Assembly: GCF_003075095.1 (NCBI RefSeq)
Contig: NZ_QCZF01000001.1
Span: 806,001-870,000 of the forward strand
Reading direction: 5' to 3'
Length of the DNA: 64,000 nucleotides
From: Blastococcus litoris
GTDB lineage: Bacteria; Actinomycetota; Actinomycetes; Mycobacteriales; Geodermatophilaceae
In this document: piece after piece, positions 25,759-33,483 of the stretch
Position numbering within the stretch: the stretch's first letter is position 1
Layout of the letters: every line of letters begins with the position of its first letter
Made by a program: the position numbers and the translations under genes
Notes under the pieces: generated by a model
Told to the model about the DNA's origin: nothing
The model's database searches: none
The model's input: the letters and a program-made list of their open reading frames with translations, nothing else

Positions 25759-28755
25759 TCAGCCAGCCGTGGGCGCGTCCTCCGGCGAGAGCAGGCCCAG
25801 CCGGTGCGCGACGGCCGCGGCCTCGATGCGCCCGGCGACGCCGAGCTTCGCGAGGATCCGGGACACGTGCACGCTGGCGGTCTTGGGGCTGATGAACAGG
25901 GCCGCCGCGATCTGCCCGTTCGAGCGACCTGCGGCGATCAGCTCGAGGATCTCCCGCTCCCGCGGGGTCAGCCCGAACCGGGCCAAGGGATCGTCGGGTT
26001 CCGGGGACGGCGGACCGGAGTCGGTTGCCGGGGCCAGCTCCACCCGCGCCCGCCGGGCGAGCGCCGTCCCCTCGTCGACGAGCGGGTGCGCGCCGATGCG
26101 CCGGGCCAGCTCCACGGACTCCCGCAACGCCTCCGCACCGAGGTCGCGGTCCGCTGCGGACACCGCCTCCGCCGCCACGCGCAGCAGCGCGTAGGACAGC
26201 AGCAGCGGCTCGCCCCGTTCGCGGCAGCTCGCGACCGCCGCCGACCACACGGCCAGCGCGGGTCCGCCGTCCAGACGGGCCAGCTCCGCCCGCACCAGCT
26301 CCCGGTAGACCGCCACGGACGACGTCCCGGTCGGCAGCCCCTCGGCGATCGCCGACAGCGCCGCGGCACCGGCACGGACCTCGTCGGGCACGGGAACGCG
26401 CAGGTCCCGGGCCCGGGTGGCGGCGTCAGCCTCCGTGCGCATGCCGAGCCAGACCAGCGGCCAGGCGTACCGGCCGAGCAACGTGCTGCCACCGGTGAGG
26501 GCGTCCGCGACGACCGCGCGGGCGGTGGCGAGGTCACCGCGCGCCCGGGCCGACTCGGCCCCGACGTAAGCCAGCGGCTGCAGGAACTGGTCGTCGGTCA
26601 CGTCTCCGAGCAGCGTGCGGACCTGCTCGGCGAACGCGGCGGCCTCGGGGTACCGCCCCGCGCCGACGGCGATCTCGGCGCGCACCTCCAGCAGCGTCGC
26701 GGCGAAGATCCCTTCCGGAGCCCCCGCCAGCGCCTCGGCGGCCGCGCGGTCCGCCTCGTCCCACCGCCCCAGGTGGAACAGCGACTCGACGCGGTTGCCC
26801 GTGAGGTAGGCACCGTAGGTGCGGCTCATCCCGACCCGCCCGGCGAGCGCGATGCCCTGCTCGGCGGCGGCCACCGCCGCCGCGGGGTGGCCGGCCAGCT
26901 CCAGCACGTCGGACTGGTTGATGTAGCCGCGGAGCGCGGTCTCGGCGATGCCCAGCTGCTCCGCCCGTTCCAGCCCCGCCCGCAGGGCCTCCAGCGCGGG
27001 GCCGACGTCGCCGACGTAGGCCTGCGCGGTGCCGAGGGTGATCAGCGCGTTGGCCTCCAGCGCCCCCGCGTCGGCCTGCCGGGCGGCGTCCACAGCGGCC
27101 TGCGCCGCCTCCCGCGCGGCCCCCAGGTCCCGCACGTGCGTGAGGCTCGTGGCGCGGCCGGTGAGCAGGGCCGCGCGGATGTGGCTGGGCCCCTCCGCGG
27201 GCAGCGCCCGCAGCGCCGCGTCGACGACGGCGAGCGCGTCGGCGTCCCGGCCGAGGGAGCGCAGCATGAAGGCCCGCCGGTCCAGCAGCTCGGGCAGCCG
27301 CTCCCGCTGGTCACCGTCCCCCAGCAGCTCCACGGCGCGGTCGACGAGGGCCAGCGCGCGCGTCGGCGAGCCCGCCTGGAGCGCGGCCTCGCAGGCCAGC
27401 CGGAGGACGCCGATCTGGTCGGTCCCCGCCCGCTGCTCGGCGTCCTCCACCCGGGGCCAGACCTCCAGCGCCCGTTCGAAGTGGCGTTGCGCCTCCGCGG
27501 GGGCGTAGGCCGCGGCGGCCTGGCGTCCCGCGTCGACCGAGGCGCTCAGCGCCCGGGGCAGGTCCAGCGCGGCGTACCAGTGCAGGGCCAGCTGCGCGGC
27601 CGGCGAGGCGTCCCCGGCCAGGTCCGGCTCGGTCGAGAGCCGCTCGGCGTAGCGGGAGTGCAACCGCAGCTTCTCCCCGGGCAGCAGGTCGTCGTAGACC
27701 GCCTGCCGCAGCAGCGCGTGCCGGTAGGCGTAGCCGGTCCCGGAGTCGTCGACGACCAGGAACTGCCGGTCCACGACCTCGCGCAGGGCGGCGATCAGCA
27801 CGGGCTCGTCGAGCCCGGCCACGGCGGCCAGCAGGCGGTCGGAGACGGAGCGCCCGGCGGCCGACGCCGCGCGCAGCAGCTGCTGCGCGGGGTCGGACAG
27901 GGCGTCGACCCGGGAGAGCAGCACGTCGCGCAGCGACTCGGGTACCTCGCTGAGGGGCTCGCCCACGCGCACGGCGGCAGTGATCTCCTCCACCAGGAAG
28001 GGGTTGCCCTCCGACCGGTCGGTGACCAGGGCCAGCAGCCCCGGGTCCGGCGCGCTGCCGAGGATGGCGCGCAGCAGTGCGGCGACCTCGGGTCCGGTGA
28101 AGCCGCGCAACTGGAGGGTGCGCACCGACGGATCCCGCTCCCAGGCGCGCAGGAACGGGCGCAGCGGGTGCCGCCGGTGCAGCTCGTCGGACCGGAAGGT
28201 CATGAGCAGGCACACCCGAGCGGTGCGCAGCGTGCGCACCAGGAAGGCGAGCAGTTCCGTCGTCGACTGGTCGGCCCAGTGGACGTCCTCGACGACGAGC
28301 AGCAGCGGGGCCCGGCCCGCCACCCGCTCGAGGACGCCGAGCACCAGTTCGAGCAGCTGGCCCGTGCTCGCACCCGCGGTGTGCGAGGACTGCCAGCTGC
28401 CGGGGTCGAGGTCGGGCAGCAGCCGGGACAGCTCGGCGCGCGCGGGGCCCAGCAGCGGTTCCAGGTCGACCGGGCGCGTGGTCCTGGCCAGCGTGCGGAG
28501 GGCCTCGACGAGCGGGACCAGGGGCATGCCGTCGGCGCCGAGCTCCACGCACTGCCCGCGCAGCACGCGGAACCCCTCCCGCTCGGCGGTGGCAGTGGCC
28601 TCGGCGACCAGCCGGCTCTTGCCCATGCCCGCCTCGCCACCGACCAGGACGCACCGCGACGTCCCGCCGGCGACGTCCCCGAGCGTCTCGGTGAGCGCGG
28701 CCAGCTCCTCGTCGCGACCGACGAACACCGGGCTCGTCACCCCGCCGACGACCAT
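25759..28755 (-). CDS. Large ATP-binding LuxR-family (LAL) regulator
   Basis: The 998-residue protein has an AAA-type ATPase module at the N-terminus (GREE-like FVGRDEELAAL; Walker A GEAGMGKS 40-47; Walker B LLLVVEDVHWAD 151-162), a long middle of TPR-like helical repeats (about 380-880) and a C-terminal LuxR helix-turn-helix with LTPREREILELIAAGRSNGQ and IAAALFISPKTASVHVSRIL. LAL proteins are ATP-dependent activators. A long open frame continues upstream, but ATG 28755 gives the expected FVGRDEEL start. The divergent VOC genes are the nearest candidate targets. The ligand is unknown. Confidence 0.92.
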   Translation of the reverse strand: MVVGGVTSPVFVGRDEELAALTETLGDVAGGTSRCVLVGGEAGMGKSRLVAEATATAEREGFRVLRGQCVELGADGMPLVPLVEALRTLARTTRPVDLEPLLGPARAELSRLLPDLDPGSWQSSHTAGASTGQLLELVLGVLERVAGRAPLLLVVEDVHWADQSTTELLAFLVRTLRTARVCLLMTFRSDELHRRHPLRPFLRAWERDPSVRTLQLRGFTGPEVAALLRAILGSAPDPGLLALVTDRSEGNPFLVEEITAAVRVGEPLSEVPESLRDVLLSRVDALSDPAQQLLRAASAAGRSVSDRLLAAVAGLDEPVLIAALREVVDRQFLVVDDSGTGYAYRHALLRQAVYDDLLPGEKLRLHSRYAERLSTEPDLAGDASPAAQLALHWYAALDLPRALSASVDAGRQAAAAYAPAEAQRHFERALEVWPRVEDAEQRAGTDQIGVLRLACEAALQAGSPTRALALVDRAVELLGDGDQRERLPELLDRRAFMLRSLGRDADALAVVDAALRALPAEGPSHIRAALLTGRATSLTHVRDLGAAREAAQAAVDAARQADAGALEANALITLGTAQAYVGDVGPALEALRAGLERAEQLGIAETALRGYINQSDVLELAGHPAAAVAAAEQGIALAGRVGMSRTYGAYLTGNRVESLFHLGRWDEADRAAAEALAGAPEGIFAATLLEVRAEIAVGAGRYPEAAAFAEQVRTLLGDVTDDQFLQPLAYVGAESARARGDLATARAVVADALTGGSTLLGRYAWPLVWLGMRTEADAATRARDLRVPVPDEVRAGAAALSAIAEGLPTGTSSVAVYRELVRAELARLDGGPALAVWSAAVASCRERGEPLLLSYALLRVAAEAVSAADRDLGAEALRESVELARRIGAHPLVDEGTALARRARVELAPATDSGPPSPEPDDPLARFGLTPREREILELIAAGRSNGQIAAALFISPKTASVHVSRILAKLGVAGRIEAAAVAHRLGLLSPEDAPTAG

Positions 28756-28902
28756 CGCCCACCCGCCTCGGTCCCGAGCCCCCGAACGGACTCGGCCGCA
28801 GTGTCCAGCGCGTCGGAGCCGGGCCGCAACGCCCTGGTCCGCGCCGCGTGACCCCGGTCGGTGGGGTGGCAGGACCGGGTGCCCCTGCCCAGGATCGGTC
28901 TC

Positions 28903-29283
28903 GTGACCCCCCGCATCCGGCTGACCGCGCCCGTCCTCGGCACGCCGGACCCACAGGAGCTGGCCCGCTTCTACCAGCGGCTGCTGGACTGGCCGCTCCG
29001 GGACGACGGGCCGGAGTGGGCCACCCTCCGGCCGGAGGACGGCAGCACCGGGCTGTCGTTCCAGCGCGAGCCCGGCCACGTGCCGCCGGTGTGGCCGCCG
29101 GAGCCCGGGACCCAGCAGATGCAGCAGCACCTCGACCTCGAGGTCGACGACCTCGATGCCGCGTCGGCCCTGGCCGAGGCCGCCGGCGCCCGGCTGCTGA
29201 ACACCTACACCGAGCCGCACGAGCAGGTGCGCACCTACGCCGACCCGGCCGGCCACCCGTTCTGCCTGTTCGTCCGCACCTGA
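28903..29283 (+). CDS. VOC-family protein, first of a tandem pair
   Basis: The 126-residue single-module glyoxalase-fold protein has PDPQELARFYQRLLDWPLRD, EWATLRPEDGSTGLSFQREP, the HVPPVWPPEP strand, LDLEVDDLDAASALAEAAGA and the end DPAGHPFCLFVRT. GTG 28903 matches the length of its neighbour; CAGGAT 7 bases upstream may be a -10. The next gene is a diverged copy, so the pair arose by duplication. Likely a small-ligand binding protein or dioxygenase relative; no metal set is confirmed. Confidence 0.82.
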   Translation: MTPRIRLTAPVLGTPDPQELARFYQRLLDWPLRDDGPEWATLRPEDGSTGLSFQREPGHVPPVWPPEPGTQQMQQHLDLEVDDLDAASALAEAAGARLLNTYTEPHEQVRTYADPAGHPFCLFVRT

Positions 29284-29298
29284 CCGAGGAGCCCGTCG

Positions 29299-29670
29299 AT
29301 GGCCCGCTTCACCCTCACCGGCACCGTGCTCGACAGCCCCGACCCGAAGGGCCTGGCGCTCTTCTACCAGCAGCTGCTGGGCTGGCCGTTCGGCACCGAG
29401 GAGCCCGAGTGGGTGACCCTGCGGCCCGCGGACGGGAGCGCCGGGCTCGCGTTCCAGCTGGAGGAGGAGCACGTGCCGCCGGTCTGGCCGGCCGGGGACG
29501 GCGACCCCCGCATGCAGCTGCACCTCGACATCGAGGTCGACGACCTGGAGTCCGCCGTCGACGCTGCCGTGGCCGCCGGTGCCACGGTGGCCGGGTTCCA
29601 GCCGCAGGACGACGTCCGGGTGTGCCTGGATCCCGCCGGCCACCCGTTCTGCCTCTGGGTGGACGCCTGA
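29299..29670 (+). CDS. VOC-family protein, second of a tandem pair
   Basis: The 123-residue protein parallels the upstream gene (PDPKGLALFYQQLLGWPFGT, EWVTLRPADGSAGLAFQLEE, HVPPVWPAGDGDPRM, LDIEVDDLESAVDAAVAAGA, DPAGHPFCLWVDA). AGGAG at 29286-29290 sets the ATG. Co-transcription with the first copy is likely from the 15-base spacing. Confidence 0.85.
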   Translation: MARFTLTGTVLDSPDPKGLALFYQQLLGWPFGTEEPEWVTLRPADGSAGLAFQLEEEHVPPVWPAGDGDPRMQLHLDIEVDDLESAVDAAVAAGATVAGFQPQDDVRVCLDPAGHPFCLWVDA

Positions 29671-29674
29671 AATC

Positions 29675-29699
29675 GGTGGCCCGTCCCGACCGGGCCACC
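29675..29699 (+). terminator. Hairpin terminator after the VOC pair
   Basis: GGTGGCCCG (29675-29683) and CGGGCCACC (29691-29699) form a perfect 9-bp stem with a 7-base loop, four bases after the VOC stop. It abuts TAACCT (29700-29705), the likely -10 of the next gene. Confidence 0.6.
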
Positions 29700-29713
29700 T
29701 AACCTCCGACGAC

Positions 29714-30721
29714 GTGGCCGACCTCCCCGCTCTCCCCGACGGCCTGACCGTCCGCCCCCTCACCGCCGACGACGTGGTGCAGGCCGCGGCGATGCTGGAG
29801 GAGGCGGAGAAGTCCGACGACACCGGCGAGCACTGGAGTCCGGACGACCTCACCGAGTGGTGGGTGAACGACCTCTTCGACCTCGAGCGCGACAGCCTGG
29901 CCGTGACCTCGCCCGACGGCGAGCTCGTGGCCTGGGCCACGGTGCTCGCGCTGCCGGACTTCCGCGACGCCTTCCGCATCACCCTCGAGGCGCGGGTGCA
30001 CCCCGCCTGGCGCGAGCGCGGCATCGGCCGGGCGCTGCTGGCCTGGCAGCTCCAGCGCGGACGCGAGGTGCACGCCGAGCGGCACCCGGAGGCCCCCGCC
30101 GTGCTGGCGGTCGAGGTCTACACGTCGATGCCCGCCCTGGAGGGCCTGGCACGGCGCGCAGGGCTCACCGAGGAGCGCTGGTACTTCGTCATGGAGCGAC
30201 CGCTGACCGACCTGCCCGCCGTCCCGGCGGTGCCGGGGGTCGAGCTCGTCCCGTTCGGCTGGGACCGCGACGAGGAGGTCCGCCGGGCGCACAACGCCGC
30301 GTTCACCGAGCACCACGGGTCCGCGGAGCGGGACCGGGCCACCTGGCAGACGTTGTTCACCGGCCAGCGCGGGTTCCGCCCCGAGCTGTCCTCGCTCGCC
30401 GTGGCCGACGGCGCCGTCGTCGCCTACTCGCTGGCCTACGTGTTCGAGGCCGACACCGCGGCCAACGGCTACGAGACGGTCGACCTCGGCCAGATCGGCG
30501 TCCTGCCGTCGGCCCGGGGCCGCGGTCTGGCCAAGGCCACGATCGCGTCGGTGCTCCACGCCGCGGCCGGCCGCGGTTTCCGCGCGGCCGCCCTCTCCGT
30601 CGACAGCGAGAACGTGACCGGCGCGCTGGCGCTCTACGAGGGCCTGGGCTTCGCGAGGCGCCGGACGCAGATCCAGTGGGCGCTGGAACTCCCTCCGCTG
30701 GGGGCCGACGGCGCTGCGTAG
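29714..30721 (+). CDS. Tandem GNAT acetyltransferase
   Basis: The 335-residue protein carries two GNAT domains. The first (about 1-165) has LEARVHPAWRERGIGRALLA, the second (about 175-325) has VDLGQIGVLPSARGRGLAKA and ALSVDSENVTGALALYEGLG followed by FARRRTQIQW; both retain the R/QxxGxG/A acetyl-CoA loop. Double-GNAT proteins include mycothiol synthase, but its signature context is missing, so only an N- or S-acyltransferase is claimed. GTG 29714 has TAACCT 8 bases upstream. Confidence 0.85.
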   Translation: MADLPALPDGLTVRPLTADDVVQAAAMLEEAEKSDDTGEHWSPDDLTEWWVNDLFDLERDSLAVTSPDGELVAWATVLALPDFRDAFRITLEARVHPAWRERGIGRALLAWQLQRGREVHAERHPEAPAVLAVEVYTSMPALEGLARRAGLTEERWYFVMERPLTDLPAVPAVPGVELVPFGWDRDEEVRRAHNAAFTEHHGSAERDRATWQTLFTGQRGFRPELSSLAVADGAVVAYSLAYVFEADTAANGYETVDLGQIGVLPSARGRGLAKATIASVLHAAAGRGFRAAALSVDSENVTGALALYEGLGFARRRTQIQWALELPPLGADGAA

Positions 30722-30731
30722 GGTGCGGCCC

Positions 30732-31595
30732 ATGGTCAGCGCCGATCACTTCGACCCCGCCCTCGTGGGCCGCGCCCACCGCGCGGTCGACCCCCTGCAC
30801 TCGCAGCTGTACTTCGCGCCCGAGCACGACGAGCACTTCAGCGCGATCGGCCTGCGGCCGGGGCGGATGTCGTACTTCGCCGGCCGGGCCGCGCCCATGG
30901 GTGCGGTCGGCGCGGGCGTGGTGACGGCGACCTTCTTCAACTTCTCGCCGTCCCTGGTCGCGCACATGATCCCGCGCGCCTGGACCCTCGCCTCTCCCGA
31001 GCAGGTGCTCGCCGCCCGGCTGGACGCCGCCCGCGCGTCGCTCACCCGGATGCTCGGCGACGCGGCCGGCTCCGACGAGGTCGTCGAGCTCGGCGGGCTG
31101 CTGCGCGAGGCGTGCGCCGGCCTCACCACCGAGGGGCGTCCGCTCTTCGCCGGGCACGCGGACCTGCCGTGGCCCGAGGAGCCGCTGCTGGCGGTGTGGC
31201 ACGGCGCGACCCTGCTGCGGGAGCACCGCGGCGACGGGCACGTCGCCGTCCTGCTGCACGCCGGGCTCACCGGCCTCGAGGCGCTGATCACCCACTCGGC
31301 CACCGGCCGAGGCTTCACCGAGCCGGCCGCCAAGGCCACCCGTGGCTGGAAGGACGAGGAGTGGGCGGCCGCCTGCTCGGCCCTGGCCGGACGCGGGCTC
31401 CTCGACGACGCAGGGCTGACCGCCGACGGCGAGCAGCTGCGCGCGCACATCGAGGTGCAGACCGACGCCCTGGCCGCCGACCCGTGGTTGTCGCTCGGTG
31501 CGGAGCGGACGGCACGGGTGGTCGAGCTGGGCAAGGGGCTGTCGCGGCGGCTGGTCGAGGCGGGCGCCTTCGGGCAGGGGATCTTCGGTCGCTGA
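30732..31595 (+). CDS. SCO6745-type actinobacterial protein
   Basis: The 287-residue protein looks like the SCO6745 family, small helical actinobacterial proteins of unknown function: RAHRAVDPLHSQLYFAPEHD, GRMSYFAGRAAPMGAVGAGV, VVTATFFNFSPSLVAHMIPR, LAVWHGATLLREHRGDGHVA and ATRGWKDEEWAAACSALAGR are typical blocks. A C-terminal winged-helix-like part (GLTADGEQLRAHIEVQTDAL) resembles MarR relatives. ATG 30732 has TAGGGT 7 bases upstream, so it may be leaderless. Confidence 0.8.
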   Translation: MVSADHFDPALVGRAHRAVDPLHSQLYFAPEHDEHFSAIGLRPGRMSYFAGRAAPMGAVGAGVVTATFFNFSPSLVAHMIPRAWTLASPEQVLAARLDAARASLTRMLGDAAGSDEVVELGGLLREACAGLTTEGRPLFAGHADLPWPEEPLLAVWHGATLLREHRGDGHVAVLLHAGLTGLEALITHSATGRGFTEPAAKATRGWKDEEWAAACSALAGRGLLDDAGLTADGEQLRAHIEVQTDALAADPWLSLGAERTARVVELGKGLSRRLVEAGAFGQGIFGR

Positions 31596-31645
31596 CCGGT
31601 CCGCTGCTGCATAGGGTCTGGCCAGGTCCCAGCACGGGAGGCGCC

Positions 31646-33265
31646 ATGACCGCGACGGAGCGGCAGCAGGGCCAGGTACAGCGCACCGACGTCGAGGCCG
31701 CTTTCCGCGGCAGCGCGACCTACCGGAGCCTGGGGGAGCAGACCCTCAGCCCCGCCGAGGAGCGCTTCGAGAAGGGCCGTCGCACCGTCGGGCTGTTCCT
31801 CGCCCCGGTGGTGACGATCGTGTTCGCGCTGCTGCCGATCGACCTGCCGCGCGACCAGCACCTGCTCGCGGCGATCCTGCTCGGCGTCATCGTCCTGTGG
31901 ATCACCGAGCCGGTGCCGATCCCCGTCGGCGGCCTGATCGGCATCGGGGCGATCGTGGTCCTCGGTGTGGTGCCGGCCGACGACGCGCTCGCGCCGTTCG
32001 GGTCGACGACGGTCTTCACCTTCATCGGTGCGTTCATCCTCGCCATGGCCATGCTGAAGCACGGCCTCGCGCGGCGGTTCGCGATGTTCGTGCTGTCGCT
32101 GACGTGGGTCGGCGCCTCGACGTACCGGGTGGTCATCGCGTTCGGCGCCATCACGGCGCTGCTGTCGGCCTTCGTGTCCAACACGGCCACCGTCGCGATG
32201 CTGCTGCCGACGGCGCTGGGCATCATCGCCGTGATCGCCAAGCTCCTGCAGGACAAGGAACTGGTGAAGCCCGACTTCGACCCGCTGCGCCTGCGGGTCG
32301 GCGTGGCCGTGATGCTGATGCTCGCCTACGGCGCCAGTGTCGGCGGGCTGCTCACCCCCGTCGGCACACCGCCCAACCTGATCGGCCGCGGGCTGATCGA
32401 GGAGGCGACGGGGGAGCGGATCGGCTTCCTCGACTGGATGCTGATGGCCGCGCCCATCTGCGCGCTGATGTTCGTCGCGCTGGCCGCCGTCCTGCTGCTG
32501 CTCAACAAGCCGGAGATCCGGCGCATCGAGGGCGTCAGCGAGTACGTGCAGGCCGAGCGGGCCGAGCTCGGGAAGTTCTCCCAGGCCGAGAAGAACACCC
32601 TGATCGCCTTCACGGTGACCGTCGCGTGCTGGATCTTCCCCGGTGTCATCGCGCTCACCGCCGGCACCGAGTCCGACCTGTACGCGACGATCAGCGACCG
32701 GATGGACGAGGGCGTCATCGCCGTCCTCGGCGCCTCGTTGCTGTTCCTGCTGCCCACCGACTGGAAGGCGCGGGAGTTCACGCTCAACTGGAGCGACGCC
32801 GCCAAGATCGACTGGGGCACGATCCTGCTCTTCGGGACCGGCATCATCTTCGGCTCGCTGCTGGCCAGCACGGGCCTGGCCGAGACGATCGGCGAGGCGT
32901 CGGCGGACTCCCTCGGCCTGACCAGCACCTTCGCCATCACGATCTTCGCGGTGATCCTGGCGATCATCATCAGCGAGACGACGAGCAACACCGCGTCGGC
33001 GGCCGTCGTCGTGCCGATCATCATCCCGGTGGCGATGGCGGCCGGCATCAACCCGTTCGTGCCGGCGCTGGCGGCGACGTTCGCCGCGTCGTTCGGCTTC
33101 ATGCTGCCGGTCTCCACGCCGCAGAACGCCATCGCCTACGGCTCGGGCGTCGTGCCCATCACCAAGATGATCAGGTCCGGCTTCTCGTTCGACGTCCTCG
33201 GCGCCCTGCTCATCGTGGTGCTGCTGCCCGTCATGGTCGACCTGGTGCTCGGTTCGGTCGGCTGA
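31646..33265 (+). CDS. SLC13/DASS-family anion transporter
   Basis: The 539-residue membrane protein belongs to the divalent anion:Na+ symporter family (dicarboxylates, sulfate, phosphate). Two inverted half-repeats each carry the SNT motif (SNTATVAMLLPTALG and SNTASAAVVVPIIIP) and the following TPxN sodium-site turn (TPVGTPPNLIG and VSTPQNAIAYG). About 11-12 hydrophobic spans are present. The ATG follows GGGAGG (31636-31641); TAGGGT at 31612-31617 is a candidate -10 for a short-leader transcript. Substrate not determinable. Confidence 0.9.
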   Translation: MTATERQQGQVQRTDVEAAFRGSATYRSLGEQTLSPAEERFEKGRRTVGLFLAPVVTIVFALLPIDLPRDQHLLAAILLGVIVLWITEPVPIPVGGLIGIGAIVVLGVVPADDALAPFGSTTVFTFIGAFILAMAMLKHGLARRFAMFVLSLTWVGASTYRVVIAFGAITALLSAFVSNTATVAMLLPTALGIIAVIAKLLQDKELVKPDFDPLRLRVGVAVMLMLAYGASVGGLLTPVGTPPNLIGRGLIEEATGERIGFLDWMLMAAPICALMFVALAAVLLLLNKPEIRRIEGVSEYVQAERAELGKFSQAEKNTLIAFTVTVACWIFPGVIALTAGTESDLYATISDRMDEGVIAVLGASLLFLLPTDWKAREFTLNWSDAAKIDWGTILLFGTGIIFGSLLASTGLAETIGEASADSLGLTSTFAITIFAVILAIIISETTSNTASAAVVVPIIIPVAMAAGINPFVPALAATFAASFGFMLPVSTPQNAIAYGSGVVPITKMIRSGFSFDVLGALLIVVLLPVMVDLVLGSVG

Positions 33266-33330
33266 CCGCCGTCGGCCGTTCACCCGCTGGGGCGACGCGC
33301 GCTGGACACGCCGTGACACCATGGACGACG

Positions 33331-33350
33331 GCCTCCGGACGGACGGAGGC
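33331..33350 (+). promoter_or_regulatory. Upstream hairpin in the corA leader
   Basis: GCCTCCG (33331-33337) and CGGAGGC (33344-33350) form a perfect 7-bp stem with a 6-base loop. It lies between the SLC13 stop and the leader ORF. It could end the SLC13 transcript or be part of the corA leader. Confidence 0.45.
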
Positions 33351-33372
33351 GCCGACAGGGAGGGGTGAGCGC

Positions 33373-33420
33373 ATGCGCAGCGAACCTCCCAGTACCGCTC
33401 TCGAGGTCCTCCCCGCCTGA
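33373..33420 (+). CDS. Leader peptide upstream of corA (15 codons)
   Basis: ATG 33373 opens a 15-codon frame, MRSEPPSTALEVLPA, ending TGA. The strong GGGAGGGG (33358-33365) 7 bases upstream is a better ribosome site than that of many real genes here. Its early Glu-Pro-Pro run and position ahead of a Mg2+ transporter recall the proline-rich leader peptides of Salmonella mgtA and the leader ORF of corA. The frame's last five codons lie in the left arm of a hairpin (33403-33441), so its translation would change the leader fold. Being so short, it could still be chance. Confidence 0.5.
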   Translation: MRSEPPSTALEVLPA

Positions 33421-33480
33421 TCGGCGGCGCGCGAGGACCTCCCGGTGTCCCTCGTCGCCCTGCAGTCCTCCCGGGAGTCC
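33403..33480 (+). promoter_or_regulatory. Mutually exclusive RNA stems before corA
   Basis: Stem 1: GAGGTCCTC (33403-33411) with GAGGACCTC (33433-33441), enclosing CCGCC/GGCGG (33413-33417/33423-33427) with the leader stop TGA in the loop. Stem 2: 33435-33445 with 33471-33480, pairing CTCCCGG to CCGGGAG plus GGA to TCC around a bulged C, which hides the GGGAG (33473-33477) ahead of ATG 33484. The two share 33435-33441, so only one can form at a time. This is the architecture of translation-coupled attenuation. Confidence 0.5.
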
Positions 33481-33483
33481 GTC

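Noticed and set aside
25615-28851. A 1078-codon plus-strand frame
   Set aside because: It is antisense to the LuxR-type ATPase, whose Walker and helix-turn-helix motifs are clear; the plus frame is rich in Arg, Gly, Pro and Gln without domains.
25759-30024. A 1421-codon open frame on the minus strand extending the LuxR regulator upstream
   Set aside because: The extra 423 codons overlap the VOC and GNAT genes on the other strand, have low-complexity Arg/Gly/Pro composition and no domain. ATG 28755 gives the family's N-terminus.
30746-33322. An 858-codon minus-strand frame
   Set aside because: Antisense of the SLC13 and SCO6745-like genes; highly biased to Asp, Gln, Arg, His, as expected of a shadow frame.
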